Shown here: in pieces, positions 47,091 to 58,928 of the stretch
How positions within the stretch are numbered: position 1 is the stretch's first letter
Layout of the letters: the number at the start of each line of letters is the position of its first letter
DNA from: Pseudoduganella sp.
GTDB taxonomy: Bacteria; Pseudomonadota; Gammaproteobacteria; Burkholderiales; Burkholderiaceae_D
NCBI GenBank assembly: GCA_021323265.1
Contig: JAJTCO010000009.1
Coordinates: forward strand, 28,229 to 92,228
Direction: 5' to 3'
Length of the DNA stretch: 64,000 nt
Translations under genes and position numbers: made by a program
The notes under the pieces: model-generated
The model's input: the letters and a program-made list of their open reading frames with translations, nothing else
Told to the model about the DNA's origin: nothing
Database searches by the model: none

Positions 47091-47822
47091 TTATGCCCCC
47101 TGCAGCCAGCCTTTCACGGCACTGTTGAAGGCTTCCGGCTGCTCGCGCATGACCCAGTGGCCGCTGCGGAAAGCGATCACCCGGCTGTCCGGCTTGGACT
47201 GCACGGCAGCCTCGAAAGTGCGGGTATGGAAGGAGAACGGCTTGCGCTTGCCGTAGATGTAGAGCATGGGCCAGCGCAGCTTGAACGGCAGCGCGCCCGC
47301 CGTGGGGTGGCTGGCGCGCAGCCAGGTGATCACGTGCGGCAGCTGCAGCCGGGCGCAGGCTGCACGCGCTTCGCGGCTGCTGCTGGTGGCGGCGGACAGG
47401 CGGCGCTGGGCGAACGCCAGGCGCAGCCGGGTCGTCCAGTCCAGCGAGGCGCGGTACGTGAGCTGGCTGGAGCCGCCAATGCCCACGCCAATCACCCGGC
47501 TCACCAGTTCCGGGTAGCGCAGTGCAAATTGATAGCCGAAGACGCAGCCCCAGTCGCTCAGCATCAGGATCACCGGGCGCCCGTCCGACACGGCCATGAC
47601 GGTGTCGGCATACAGCTTGGTGACTTCGTCCAGCGTATGGCTGCCCTTGCCGCGCTGGCTGGGAAAGCTGAACCGTACGCAGCGGTAGGTGGGCGCAAAG
47701 GCCGCCACCTGGGCATCCCACAGGCTGCGGTCGTAGGGCCAGCCATGGATCATCATGATCACTTCTTCACCCGTGCCGTCGACGTGCACGGTCACACCAT
47801 CAACTGTCAGACACTGTGCCAT
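47091..47822 (-). CDS. alpha/beta hydrolase with an aspartate at the nucleophile position
   Basis: A 243-residue alpha/beta-hydrolase. The oxyanion hole is HGWPYDRSLWD near residue 26; the nucleophile elbow reads LMLSDWGCVFGYQFA near 85, so the nucleophile would be Asp (S-D-W-G-C) as in haloalkane dehalogenases and epoxide hydrolases rather than Ser. The catalytic His is in SGHWVMREQP near 222. The lid is short. GGAGAG precedes the ATG. It sits between rarA and serS, on the same strand, without an obvious metabolic partner. Substrate unknown. Confidence 0.72.
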   Translation of the reverse strand: MAQCLTVDGVTVHVDGTGEEVIMMIHGWPYDRSLWDAQVAAFAPTYRCVRFSFPSQRGKGSHTLDEVTKLYADTVMAVSDGRPVILMLSDWGCVFGYQFALRYPELVSRVIGVGIGGSSQLTYRASLDWTTRLRLAFAQRRLSAATSSSREARAACARLQLPHVITWLRASHPTAGALPFKLRWPMLYIYGKRKPFSFHTRTFEAAVQSKPDSRVIAFRSGHWVMREQPEAFNSAVKGWLQGA

Positions 47823-47941
47823 CCCGCTCTCCGTTAAATTATTAACAACATCGTAGCGGGAGGCATTTCAAATGTAAACAAAAGCAATAACTTGCAGACA
47901 ATTAGTTACCAATGGTAATAAGTTTTCGGCAAATGCGCCGC

Positions 47942-49252
47942 TTACCCCTTGCGCGCGTCTTCGTCCAGCTTGCGCAGGTAGGCCAGCTTGTCGGCAATCT
48001 TGCTTTCCAGGCCACGGGGGACGGGCTGGTACCAGCCCGGCTCGGCCATGCCGTCGGGCAGGTAAGTCTCGCCGGCGGCGTAGGCGTCCGGTTCGTCGTG
48101 GGCGTAGCGGTAGTCGTGGCCGTAGCCCAGTTCCTTCATCAGCTTGGTCGGGGCGTTGCGCAGGTGGACCGGTACTTCGCGCGACTTGTCGCGCCGGACG
48201 AAGGCCATGGCGGCGTTGTAGGCGTTGTAGCCGGCGTTGCTCTTGGCGGCCACGGCCAGGTAGATCACCGCCTGGGCCAGCGCCAGCTCGCCTTCCGGCG
48301 AGCCAAGCCGTTCGTAAGTGGCGGCGGCGTCGTTGGCCATGGTCAGGGCGCGCGGGTCGGCCAGGCCGATGTCTTCCCAGGCCATGCGCACGATGCGGCG
48401 CGACAGGTAGCGCGGGTCGGCCCCGCCGTCGATCATGCGGCAGAACCAGTACAGGGCGCCGTCCGGATTGGAGCCGCGCACGGATTTGTGCAGGGCGGAG
48501 ATCTGGTCGTAGAAGTTGTCGCCGCCCTTGTCGAAGCGGCGTGCGTTCAGCGTCAGCGCATTCTGCACGAACTCGCCCGTCACCTGCCTGGTGCGGGCCG
48601 TGGCGGCGGCGGTCTTGGTCTGCTCCAGCAGGTTCAGGAAACGGCGCGCGTCGCCGTCGGCGTAGCCGATCAGGGTGTCGATCGCCAGTTCGTCGAACTC
48701 CAGATCGGGCATGGCGCGTTCGCGGGCGCGCGCCAGGAGCTGGCGCATTTCGTCTTCCGTCAGGGCTTTCAGCACATAGACCTGGGCGCGCGAGAGCAAG
48801 GCAGAGTTGACTTCGAACGAGGGATTTTCAGTGGTGGCGCCGATCAGCGTGACCAGGCCCGATTCCACGTACGGCAGCAGCGCGTCCTGCTGCGCCTTGT
48901 TGAAGCGGTGGATCTCGTCGATGAAAAGGATGGTCTGCTTGCCGTTGGCGACGAACTGCTCCGCCTGTTCGATGGCGGCGCGGATGTCCTTCACCCCGCC
49001 CAGCACGGCGGAAATGGCGATGAATTCGCAGTCGAAGGCGCGCGCGGACAGCCGCGCCAGCGTGGTCTTGCCCACGCCAGGCGGCCCCCACAGGATCATC
49101 GAGTGCGGCTTGCCGGACTTGAACAGCAGGTTCAGCGGCTTGCCTTCGCCCAGCAGGTGGCTCTGGCCGATCACGTCCGCAACGGTGTGCGGGCGCAACG
49201 CTTCGGCCAGTGGCGGGGTGGGCTCGGGAGCGAACAGGTCTTGCGTCATCAT
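47942..49252 (-). CDS. rarA: replication-associated recombination protein RarA
   Basis: A 436-residue AAA+ ATPase that acts at stalled replication forks. Walker A GPPGVGKTT near 53, Walker B ILFIDEIHRFN near 108, sensor 1 IGATTENPSFEVN near 138 and the sensor 2 DARRFLN near 208 are all intact, and the C-terminal tetramerisation region (ADPRYLSRRIVRMAWEDIGLADP) is conserved. It follows lolA by 6 bases, giving the conserved ftsK-lolA-rarA order of betaproteobacteria. AAGGA lies just before the paired ATGs. Confidence 0.93.
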   Translation of the reverse strand: MMTQDLFAPEPTPPLAEALRPHTVADVIGQSHLLGEGKPLNLLFKSGKPHSMILWGPPGVGKTTLARLSARAFDCEFIAISAVLGGVKDIRAAIEQAEQFVANGKQTILFIDEIHRFNKAQQDALLPYVESGLVTLIGATTENPSFEVNSALLSRAQVYVLKALTEDEMRQLLARARERAMPDLEFDELAIDTLIGYADGDARRFLNLLEQTKTAAATARTRQVTGEFVQNALTLNARRFDKGGDNFYDQISALHKSVRGSNPDGALYWFCRMIDGGADPRYLSRRIVRMAWEDIGLADPRALTMANDAAATYERLGSPEGELALAQAVIYLAVAAKSNAGYNAYNAAMAFVRRDKSREVPVHLRNAPTKLMKELGYGHDYRYAHDEPDAYAAGETYLPDGMAEPGWYQPVPRGLESKIADKLAYLRKLDEDARKG

Positions 49253-49258
49253 GATTCC

Positions 49259-49876
49259 TTAATTGTTGATGACGTCCGCACCCTTTGGCATGACAAATTT
49301 AAAGGACGATGCATTCAGCGCTGGATTTTTTTCAAACTTCCTGAACGACAGGTAGGAAGTCTGGCCGAAGCTGTCCTTCAGTTCCATCGCTTCCGGCACG
49401 CCGTTCTTCAGGCCGATCAGGATCTGCTCGAAGCTGGAATCCTTGGCCCTGGGCGTGGCCTTCAGCCATTCCAGGCCGTCGCGCGTGCCAGCCTCCGCGA
49501 GGGCGAAGTTCTTTTCCAGGTCGTTGGAGCCGAACAGGATGGCGGCAGGCGAAGAGCCCAGCGCGTCGCCCAGCTTGCGCACGGTGACCTGGTTCAGGTC
49601 CTTGTCGTAGATGTACAGCTGGTCGCCGTCGGCCTGCAGCACCTGTTCGTAGGGCTTGGCGTAGGTCCAGATGAACTTGCCGGGACGGGCGAAGGTGAAG
49701 CTGCCGGACGACTGCTTGTCCTTGCTGCCCTGCGCCACCACTTTCTGCGTGAATTCGCCCTTGGCGGCCTTGGTGCTGCCGACGAAGGCCTTGAACTGGT
49801 CCAGCGCCGCGGCGCCGGCGGAGCCTGCAAACAGCAGGCCGGCGGCCAGGGCCGCCATGATGTGGGTGTGCTTCAT
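49259..49876 (-). CDS. lolA: outer-membrane lipoprotein carrier protein LolA
   Basis: A 205-residue periplasmic chaperone that ferries lipoproteins from the LolCDE complex to LolB. The signal peptide ends in [27 protein letters not shown], the [19 protein letters not shown] strand pair near 60 and [17 protein letters not shown] near 88 are family-typical. It lies 8 bases after ftsK and 6 bases before rarA. Confidence 0.93.
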   Translation of the reverse strand: MKHTHIMAALAAGLLFAGSAGAAALDQFKAFVGSTKAAKGEFTQKVVAQGSKDKQSSGSFTFARPGKFIWTYAKPYEQVLQADGDQLYIYDKDLNQVTVRKLGDALGSSPAAILFGSNDLEKNFALAEAGTRDGLEWLKATPRAKDSSFEQILIGLKNGVPEAMELKDSFGQTSYLSFRKFEKNPALNASSFKFVMPKGADVINN

Positions 49877-49884
49877 ATGATTCC

Positions 49885-52269
49885 TTATTCCGCCGACGCG
49901 GTAGGCGCGATGATTTCGCGGTTGCCGTTCGACTGCATGGCCGATACCACGCCGCTGTTTTCCATCTGTTCGAGCAGGCGTGCGGCCCGGTTGTAGCCAA
50001 TGCGCAGGTGACGCTGCACCAGCGAGATCGAAGCCTTGCGGTGTTTCAGCACCACTTGCACGGCCTGGTCGTACATCGGGTCCGCTTCGCCGTCGCCGCC
50101 ACCAGCGCCAGCCATGGCGCCATCGCCGCCGCCCTCTTCCAGCGTGCCGCCTTCCAGGATGCCTTCGATGTAGTTCGGCTCGCCCTGGGCCTTCAAATGC
50201 TTGACCACGCGGTGCACTTCGTCGTCCGACACGAAGGCGCCGTGCACGCGCACCGGCAGGCCCGTGCCGGGCGGCATGTACAGCATGTCGCCCATGCCGA
50301 GCAGCGCCTCCGCGCCCATCTGGTCAAGGATGGTGCGCGAGTCGATCTTGGACGAGACCTGGAACGCGATACGCGTCGGGATGTTCGCCTTGATCAGGCC
50401 CGTGATCACATCCACAGATGGGCGCTGCGTCGCCAGAATCAAGTGCAGGCCCGCCGCCCGCGCCTTTTGCGCGATACGGGCGATCAGTTCTTCCACCTTC
50501 TTGCCGACCACCATCATCAGGTCGGCCAGCTCGTCGATGATGATGACGATGGTTGGCAGCTTTTCCAGCGGCTCCGGCGCGTCCGGCGTGATCGAGAACG
50601 GATTGGGGATCTTTTCCTCGCGCTTGGCCGCTTCGGCGATCTTGGCGTTGTAGCCGGCCAGGTTACGCACGCCCAGCTTGGACATGAGCTTGTAGCGGCG
50701 CTCCATCTCGTTGACGGCCCAGTTCAGGGCGTGGCCGGCCTGGCGCATGTCGGTCACCACCGGCGCCAGCAGGTGCGGGATGCCTTCGTACACCGACATT
50801 TCCAGCATCTTCGGGTCGATCAGGATCATGCGTACATCGTGCGGGTCGGCCTTGTACAGCAGCGACAGGATGGTGGCGTTGATGCCCACCGACTTGCCCG
50901 AACCGGTGGTACCGGCCACCAGCAGGTGCGGCATCTTGGCCAGGTCGGCCACCACCGGCTTGCCGGCGATATCCTTGCCCAGCGCCACGGTCAGCGGCGA
51001 GTGGTTGTCGTTGTAGACCTTGGAGCCCAGGATCTCGGTCAGGCGCACGATCTGGCGCTTCGGATTGGGCAGCTCCAGCGCCATGTAATTCTTGCCGGGG
51101 ATCGTTTCGACCACGCGGATCGAGGTCAGCGACAGCGAGCGCGCCAGGTCGCGCGCCAGGTTGACGATCTGGCTGCCCTTGACGCCCGTGGCGGGTTCGA
51201 TCTCGTAGCGGGTCACCACCGGCCCCGGATAGGCGGCCACCACCTTGGCTTCCACGCCAAAGTCGGACAGCTTCTTCTCGATCAGGCGGCTGGTGAATTC
51301 CAGCGTCTCCACGGCCACGGTTTCCTGCTGCGGCGGCGCATCGTCCAGCAGCGACAGCGGCGGCAGGTCGGTATTTTCGATTTCCTGGAACAGGGCGCCC
51401 TGCTTTTCCTTGATGGCGCGCTCGGACTGCACCACCTGGGTGACCTGCGGTTCGATCTTGACGATCGGCGCCGGCGGCGCGTCGGGCAGCTTGTCGAGCG
51501 GTTTGGGATGCTTCTCTTCGTGCTTGACGCGCTCCTTGACCACCTTCTCCTCGCGCTGCACCATGGCCACGTCGCCCTGGCGGCGGTCTTCGCGCATTTC
51601 CATGCGCGCGCGGAACCAGTCGATGGCCAGCTCGATCGCTTCGCCGATCTTCTCCGCCACCGACATCCACGAGACGTGGAAGAACAGGCTGAAACCAATG
51701 CCGAACAGGAGCAGCAACACCAAGGTGGCGCCGGTGAAGCCCAGGCCCACATGCGCGCCGTGGCCGATCAGCTCACCGAGCACGCCGCCCGGCGCGCGCG
51801 GCAGCTGGGCTTTCATGGTGTACATGCGCAGGAATTCCAGACCCATGGAGCCGACCAGCATCAGCGCGAAACCGAACACGCGGATGATGCCTTCCTGGTG
51901 GTGTTCCGGGTCTTCGTCCTTCTCCAGCACGAATTTGCGCGTCAGGCGGCGATAGCCCTGCCACACCACGCGCAGCATGTAGACGCACCACCACCAGGCC
52001 GAAAAGCCGAAGATGAACAGCATCAGGTCGGACAGCCAGGCGCCGCCGCGGCCGCCCAGGTTGTACACCTGCGGCACCACATTGTTGTGCGACCAGCCCG
52101 GGTCGAGCCGGTTGTAACTGGCCAGGATCAGGATGAAGTACAGGCAAACGACAAACAGCGCGAAAAAGCGCGCTTCCGACAGCAGGCGCACCAGCCGATT
52201 CGGTAAAGGCTGGCGTTCGGTGACATTGCGAGTGTAACCAGAAGTTGTCTCTTGACTCTTCTTACTCAT
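49885..52269 (-). CDS. ftsK: DNA translocase FtsK
   Basis: A 794-residue septal DNA pump. Four membrane spans fall in about 30-210, followed by a short charged linker (about 215-300), the alpha/beta motor with Walker [11 protein letters not shown] near 450 and Walker [13 protein letters not shown] near 575, and a C-terminal gamma winged helix ([20 protein letters not shown]) that reads KOPS sites. The linker is much shorter than in E. coli FtsK, as is usual in betaproteobacteria. First gene of the ftsK-lolA-rarA operon and divergent from trxB. Confidence 0.95.
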   Translation of the reverse strand: MSKKSQETTSGYTRNVTERQPLPNRLVRLLSEARFFALFVVCLYFILILASYNRLDPGWSHNNVVPQVYNLGGRGGAWLSDLMLFIFGFSAWWWCVYMLRVVWQGYRRLTRKFVLEKDEDPEHHQEGIIRVFGFALMLVGSMGLEFLRMYTMKAQLPRAPGGVLGELIGHGAHVGLGFTGATLVLLLLFGIGFSLFFHVSWMSVAEKIGEAIELAIDWFRARMEMREDRRQGDVAMVQREEKVVKERVKHEEKHPKPLDKLPDAPPAPIVKIEPQVTQVVQSERAIKEKQGALFQEIENTDLPPLSLLDDAPPQQETVAVETLEFTSRLIEKKLSDFGVEAKVVAAYPGPVVTRYEIEPATGVKGSQIVNLARDLARSLSLTSIRVVETIPGKNYMALELPNPKRQIVRLTEILGSKVYNDNHSPLTVALGKDIAGKPVVADLAKMPHLLVAGTTGSGKSVGINATILSLLYKADPHDVRMILIDPKMLEMSVYEGIPHLLAPVVTDMRQAGHALNWAVNEMERRYKLMSKLGVRNLAGYNAKIAEAAKREEKIPNPFSITPDAPEPLEKLPTIVIIIDELADLMMVVGKKVEELIARIAQKARAAGLHLILATQRPSVDVITGLIKANIPTRIAFQVSSKIDSRTILDQMGAEALLGMGDMLYMPPGTGLPVRVHGAFVSDDEVHRVVKHLKAQGEPNYIEGILEGGTLEEGGGDGAMAGAGGGDGEADPMYDQAVQVVLKHRKASISLVQRHLRIGYNRAARLLEQMENSGVVSAMQSNGNREIIAPTASAE

Positions 52270-52444
52270 TGCTGGGAGGCAAAAATTCCATATTGCGCTT
52301 ATTCTAAGCTATTCGTGGGCCCATAGGGGGCGCAGCAGGACGCGAACCTTTTCACGGCCGGCGGGTATTAACAGATTCACGACAGCGGGCGCCAGGCCTT
52401 GCCGGGTGCCGCCCCGGCCGGTCCACGACGATACGGTGTTCGCT

Positions 52445-54170
<1,726 letters not shown>

Positions 54171-55095
54171 GTCCTGTGCGGCGGGCGGCGAGGCAGTCAG
54201 GCCGCCCAGCTTGACCACCCTGTCATAGCCGGGCGCGCCGCCGGCATCGTCCAGCGCGCCGACGTCATCCACCCCGCACTGCAGCTTCCCATCCTTCACG
54301 CCCATACATATCCAGGCGGCGCCCGCACCGTGCGCAAATGCGATCGCATGCGTGGGCATCTGGCGCGAGAGCAGGTAGCCCAGGGGTTTGTAGTCCGCGC
54401 CCACCATGCCGCCCATTCTTTTCGTCGCGTGCAGGTTGCCGCTCAGGCTGAGCACGACCGCATCGGGCTGGGCGCCGGCCAGCGCGGCGATGTTCTTCGC
54501 CATGATGCGGTCGCGCGCGTTGGGGTTCCACTTTTCGCCCGGCTTCATGGCGAACTGGCTGCTGTTCATGTCCGTCGCGGCCAGGCCGATTGGCGCCCCA
54601 GCCTGGCGCAGCAGGCGCACCTGCTCCAGCATGGCCATCATGGCGACGCTGCCGCGTCCATCATTGAGCTTGCCGAAACTGCCGGCGTACAGCGGCTGGC
54701 GCGCCGCGGCGCCGCCATCCGACGCCAGGTAGCGTTCCAGCGCCGGCTGCACATCGGCCGGCACCTCCAGCGCCAGCACCACCTGGCGCCCCTGCTGCAG
54801 CAGGCTGCAGGCCAGGCCGCTCACAAAGGCCGGCATTTCGTTCGTGCCGTGCAGCTCGCCCACCAGGATCACGCGTTCGCGGATGGTGGCGGCATCGAGC
54901 AGCGACTGGGGTTGGCATGGAAGCGGCGCGGCCTGGGCGCCTGCGGTGGCCGCCAGGGCGGCAGCAAACAGGAATGTGGTTTTCATGTTGCACATATTGC
55001 AACTACATCGACTGCCCTGTCAAGCGCCGCACGGCTTGCAGTTTTTGCTAGCGCAATGCTAACCTTTGGCCTGTCTTTCGCCACATAACAAGAAA

Positions 55096-55722
55096 ATGAA
55101 AATCGTCCCCGCCGTCTCCCTCATCACCATCATCGAGGTCGTGGCAATTCTGGTTGGGGCATTCTCCGGCTTCATCGAAGCGCGCCGCAAGCGGATGGAC
55201 ATCGTGGGCGTGTTCATTGTCGCCTTCATCACCGCCTTCGGCGGCGGCACGGTGCGCGACATCCTGCTCGACAAGCGGCCGTTGTTCTGGGTGGCGCACC
55301 AGGAATACACCATCCTGCTGTTCGTGGTGGCCCTGGTGGCGGCGCCCTTCGTCAAGCAAATCCGCCACATCGTTTCCGAGCGCCTGATCGTGATCGCCGA
55401 CGCCGTGGGCCTGGGCCTGTTCGCCGTGGCCAGCGTGTCGGCGGCACTGGCGGCGGACATGCCGATCTTCGTGGCCGTGATGATGGGCGTGATCACCGGT
55501 ATTTTCGGCGGCGTGCTGCGCGACATCATCTGCAACGAAGTGCCGATGGTGTTCCGCGACGGCAAGCCGTATGCGATCTGCGCCTTCTTCGGCTGCTGGT
55601 TCTATATCGCGCTGCAGTACACCCAGGTGTCGGACGACGTGGCCCTGTGGTCCAGCGCCGCGCTCATCACCATCATGCGCTTGCTGGCCTGGCGCTTCGA
55701 CCTGCGCCTGAGAGGGCCTTGA
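55096..55722 (+). CDS. TRIC-family (UPF0126) membrane channel protein
   Basis: A 208-residue inner-membrane protein with about seven hydrophobic segments and two internally repeated glycine/arginine motifs: FGGGTVRDILLDKRP near 49 and FGGVLRDIICNEVP near 136, the hallmark of the UPF0126/TRIC cation channel family. ATG at 55096 starts MKIVPAVSLITII. No good Shine-Dalgarno site. Stands alone on the plus strand. Confidence 0.85.
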   Translation: MKIVPAVSLITIIEVVAILVGAFSGFIEARRKRMDIVGVFIVAFITAFGGGTVRDILLDKRPLFWVAHQEYTILLFVVALVAAPFVKQIRHIVSERLIVIADAVGLGLFAVASVSAALAADMPIFVAVMMGVITGIFGGVLRDIICNEVPMVFRDGKPYAICAFFGCWFYIALQYTQVSDDVALWSSAALITIMRLLAWRFDLRLRGP

Positions 55723-55730
55723 ACTGGGAC

Positions 55731-55753
55731 GGCCCGCAGCGACGGGCCTTCTT
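55731..55753 (+). terminator. weak hairpin after the TRIC gene
   Basis: GGCCCG and CGGGCC form a 6-bp stem with loop CAGCGA, followed by TTCTT. It is the only terminator-like structure after the gene; weak because of the short U-tract. Confidence 0.45.
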
Positions 55754-55797
55754 GCGCCACTTGAGGCCAATTCGGATAGTCGTCCGGCTTGGAGTCG

Positions 55798-55821
55798 GAA
55801 GCCGTCATTCGAGACGGCTTC
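55798..55821. repeat. 9-bp inverted repeat between convergent genes
   Basis: GAAGCCGTC and GACGGCTTC are perfect arms with loop ATTCGA. No T-run follows on the plus strand; it may stabilise the S41 transcript end or be a protein site. Confidence 0.6.
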
Positions 55822-55840
55822 GAAGATTGGCAAGGTTGAT

Positions 55841-56938
55841 CTATTTGCGCTCACCCCTGAGGGTATAGATTGGCTTCTCGGTTTCCCCCTTCTCCACCAT
55901 GGTGAGCAGGCGTTGCAGCTCGGTGCGCCCTTTGTCTTCCTTGGCGGATGCGACCAGGTTACGCAGGATGGTGGCGTGCGCCGTTTGCAGCGCCTGTGCC
56001 GCAGGCACCGCGATTTCCGGTTTCACGCCGACATGCTCCCAGTTGGTTTTGGTGACGAAATTAGTCGTGCGCGAGGTCGGGATCGCAACAGCAATGTCAT
56101 GTCCCACGCTGTACCAGCCCACGGGATTGGAGCCGCCGCCGGTGGTCTCTCCGACCAGCGTCCCGCGCTTATGCGCCTGGATACCGTAGGAGAAATCCTC
56201 CCCGCCGGAAAACGTGCGTGCCGAGGTCAACACGTACACCGGCTTGTCGTAACGCTGCGCGACCGTCGGCACAGTCCAGTACTGCTGCGTCGTATTCTCC
56301 GGGCGATTGTACATGTCGATCAGGTGCCGATGATCGCCGACCGGGAAAAAGTGGCTAATCAGGTAAGCCACGCTCGCCGGGCTGCCGCCACCGTTGCGGC
56401 GCAGATCGATGATCAGCGCATCCGTTCCCGCCATGAGCGTCATTGCCGCGTTGTATGCTGGGGCGACGAATTCCGGGCTGCCGAAATTGCGCAGCTCGAT
56501 GTAGCCAACGTTGCCGGGAAGGCGCTCGATCTTCTCGATGCCAAACCCGCGCCGCGCGGTCTGCTCGCGCCATTCGTCGATCTGGGCACGAGTGAGCGGA
56601 TCGGCAGCACCGCTGGAGTCACGGAAACCTTCGTACACCCTGGCGCCGAAGTGCTTGTCACCACTGAGTTCGCGCAAGTCCTTGGCCAGCGCCTCACTCA
56701 ACGCTTTCGCGCTGGCGGCCGACGCATAGCCTCCCTTGGCATTCTTGCCTGCAATCGCACGGCCAACCCGTTCGGCTACGGCAGGGTCGATGTAATTTGC
56801 GTTCATTTTCGCGACCAGCGTCTGCACGATTGCAGTACGATCGGACGCATTCAGCAGGGCGTCCTCCGATGCGAGGGCGGGCAACGACATCAGCATGCTC
56901 AACACGGCACCTGCGACAAGCTTCTTTCTAATTAACAT
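55841..56938 (-). CDS. S41-family serine peptidase
   Basis: A 365-residue exported protease (signal peptide MLIRKKLVAGAVLSMLMSLPALA). Residues 28-110 form a helical N-domain of the IRBP/tail-specific type; the S41 core follows, with LIIDLRRNGGGSP near 198, the nucleophile Ser in TSARTFSGGEDF near 245 and GETTGGGSNPVG near 265. A PDZ domain is not evident. It is the last gene of the LytS/LytR operon and overlaps lytR by 7 bases, with GGAGA 5 bases before its ATG. The substrate is unknown. Confidence 0.82.
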   Translation of the reverse strand: MLIRKKLVAGAVLSMLMSLPALASEDALLNASDRTAIVQTLVAKMNANYIDPAVAERVGRAIAGKNAKGGYASAASAKALSEALAKDLRELSGDKHFGARVYEGFRDSSGAADPLTRAQIDEWREQTARRGFGIEKIERLPGNVGYIELRNFGSPEFVAPAYNAAMTLMAGTDALIIDLRRNGGGSPASVAYLISHFFPVGDHRHLIDMYNRPENTTQQYWTVPTVAQRYDKPVYVLTSARTFSGGEDFSYGIQAHKRGTLVGETTGGGSNPVGWYSVGHDIAVAIPTSRTTNFVTKTNWEHVGVKPEIAVPAAQALQTAHATILRNLVASAKEDKGRTELQRLLTMVEKGETEKPIYTLRGERK

Positions 56939-57711
56939 ACGTTCTCCAAGTTGGACTGCGAATCGGGTCTTGTTTGGCGCTCTTGCAGCGCTGCCGCCAG
57001 GGCGGGCATATAGGTGCGGCTGGCGCGCAGGACGCTGCCGTCGCGCATGCGCAGCAACGCATCGCGGTTGGTGAGCGAGCGCAGCTCGGCGATCATGTCC
57101 AGCCGCACGATAGTCGAGCGGTGTACGCGGTGGAACTGGCGCGGATCGAGCTGCCTGGCCAGGCTGTGCAGGCGTTCGCGCACCAGCCAGGTCGTCCCAT
57201 TCGCATGCAGGGAAGCATAGTCGCCATCGGCCTCGATGCGCTCAACCTGCGCAACCGGCACCAGCACCGTGCGCGCTCCGACACGCACGGCGAAGCTTTG
57301 CAGCACCGGCTCTGCGGCCGGCGCTGCGGCACGACCCTGGCTGCGGTAGGGAAAAGCCTGCTGTGCGCGGTCAAGCGCTTCGTCGAAGCGTTCGTCATCG
57401 ACCGGCTTAAGCAGGTAATCGAGGGCGGCCAGTTCGAAGGCTTTCAGGGCAAAGCTGTCGTAGGCAGTGAGCAGGATCGCCATCGGCCGCTGCGCCGGCG
57501 GCAGCGCGGCCAGCACCTCGAGGCCGGACTTGCCTGGCATCTCGACGTCGACGAACACCAGGTCGGGCTGCAGCGCCGTAACACCTTCGACAGCGCTGGC
57601 GCCGTCGCCGAATTCGCCCACCAGCTCGAAGCCGCCGCGGCACGCCAGCCTGACTTTGACTGCCAGCCTGGCCAGCGGCTCGTCGTCAATGATCACGACG
57701 CGGATGTTCAT
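56932..57711 (-). CDS. LytTR-type response regulator
   Basis: A 259-residue regulator: receiver domain (IIDDEPLARL near 8, acceptor Asp in LVFVDVEMPG near 53, KPVDDERF) and a C-terminal LytTR DNA-binding domain (about 150-245, DYASLHANGTTWLVRERL, FHRVHRSTIVRLD). The stop overlaps the downstream protease start. It is partnered with the LytS-type kinase, whose end it overlaps by 4 bases. Regulated genes are not known; the coupled peptidase is a strong candidate. Confidence 0.9.
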   Translation of the reverse strand: MNIRVVIIDDEPLARLAVKVRLACRGGFELVGEFGDGASAVEGVTALQPDLVFVDVEMPGKSGLEVLAALPPAQRPMAILLTAYDSFALKAFELAALDYLLKPVDDERFDEALDRAQQAFPYRSQGRAAAPAAEPVLQSFAVRVGARTVLVPVAQVERIEADGDYASLHANGTTWLVRERLHSLARQLDPRQFHRVHRSTIVRLDMIAELRSLTNRDALLRMRDGSVLRASRTYMPALAAALQERQTRPDSQSNLENVC

Positions 57712-58793
57712 GCTTCCACCTCCATAGCGCGCAATGGCATGGCGATGCGAACCTGGAAGCGGCCTTCCATACTCCAGCCGGCATCCACCTGCTGCTCCGC
57801 CCCATACAGGTGGCGCAAGCGCTCCCTGACGTTGGCCAGGCCGATGCCGCTGCCCGAGTGCGGCCGCTTGTGGCCGTCGTTCTGCACGTCAATCAGCAGG
57901 CGCTCGCCCTCACGCTCGACCAGAATGTCGAGCCGCCCGGGCGTGGACAGAGGTGCGATGCCGTGACGGATCGCGTTCTCCACCAGCGGTTGCAGGACCA
58001 GGTACGGTACGACGCTGTCCAGCAGGTCCGGGCCGACCTTCATCGTCAGGCGCAGGCGTTGGCCGAGCCGCGCCTTTTCGATGGTGAGGTAGGCGTCGAG
58101 CAGGGCCAGTTCATCGGCCAGCGCATGCTCGTGACGACCATCGTGCGCCAGGGTGGCACGCAGAAAATCGGAGAGCGACGCCAGCATGCGGTTGGCCTCC
58201 CGGTTGGACTGGGCCGACACCAGCGCAGACACCGCGTTCAGGGAGTTGAACAGGAAGTGTGGGTTGACCTGCAGGCGCAACGCGCGCAACTCGGCATCGC
58301 GTGCGGCGCCTTGCGCCTGGGCCAGATGCAATCGCAACTGTTGCAGCGACAGGTAATAGGCCCCGACCGCGTGCACAGCACAAAAGGCGATCAGCGCCAG
58401 CCAGCAGCTATCCAGTCCCCGTGCCAGCCTGCCCCATTGATAGCCCGTTTCCATGCCGAGCGCGATCCCGAACCGCTGCCCCAGCAGAGCGTTCGTAATG
58501 GCCATGGCATAGGTGGTCACCAGCAGTATCAATCCCATGCGCAGCCAGGACCAATCGCGACGCCACATGGCCCGCTGAAGCAGCGTCAGCGGAATAAGCC
58601 ATAACAGGCAGGCTACCAGGAACAGCGTACGAAAGGCTACGATATAGTGATCGCTGACGGCGGGCAGGCCCAGGATGACCATGCAGGCTGACACCGGCAG
58701 AGCGGCCAGGACGGGAACGAGCAAAGGGGTTTCGACTTTCACGCGGGGTTTCCAGAAATGCAATTCTGCGATTCTAGCGTTTCGATCACCCAA
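57708..58793 (-). CDS. LytS-type sensor histidine kinase
   Basis: A 361-residue membrane kinase of the LytS/YehU family: about four to five hydrophobic segments in residues 20-150, then the His_kinase domain (LQVNPHFLFNSLNAVSAL, phospho-His in PHF) and an ATPase with ENAIRHGIA and GSGIGLANVRERL. The reported start is TTG at 58793, for which no Shine-Dalgarno site exists; GTG at 58742 is an alternative, giving VKVETPLLVP at the N-terminus. It overlaps the regulator gene by 4 bases. The signal sensed is unknown. Confidence 0.85.
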   Translation of the reverse strand: MGDRNARIAELHFWKPRVKVETPLLVPVLAALPVSACMVILGLPAVSDHYIVAFRTLFLVACLLWLIPLTLLQRAMWRRDWSWLRMGLILLVTTYAMAITNALLGQRFGIALGMETGYQWGRLARGLDSCWLALIAFCAVHAVGAYYLSLQQLRLHLAQAQGAARDAELRALRLQVNPHFLFNSLNAVSALVSAQSNREANRMLASLSDFLRATLAHDGRHEHALADELALLDAYLTIEKARLGQRLRLTMKVGPDLLDSVVPYLVLQPLVENAIRHGIAPLSTPGRLDILVEREGERLLIDVQNDGHKRPHSGSGIGLANVRERLRHLYGAEQQVDAGWSMEGRFQVRIAMPLRAMEVEA

Positions 58794-58928
58794 CGAATAG
58801 AAAGTAATACACGCATGGACCGTCCAGGGGTACGAAAGCCTTCACCTTAGACGATGGCCTGGCGGCGGTCGAGTCAATTACGGTGACCCGTGCATATCTT
58901 GCTGCCCAATCGGTCGGAGATTGAGCGG

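Noticed and set aside
47823..47941. Possible RNA gene in the AT-rich gap between the hydrolase and rarA
   Set aside because: No stable stem-loop or tRNA-like fold seen; composition alone is not enough.
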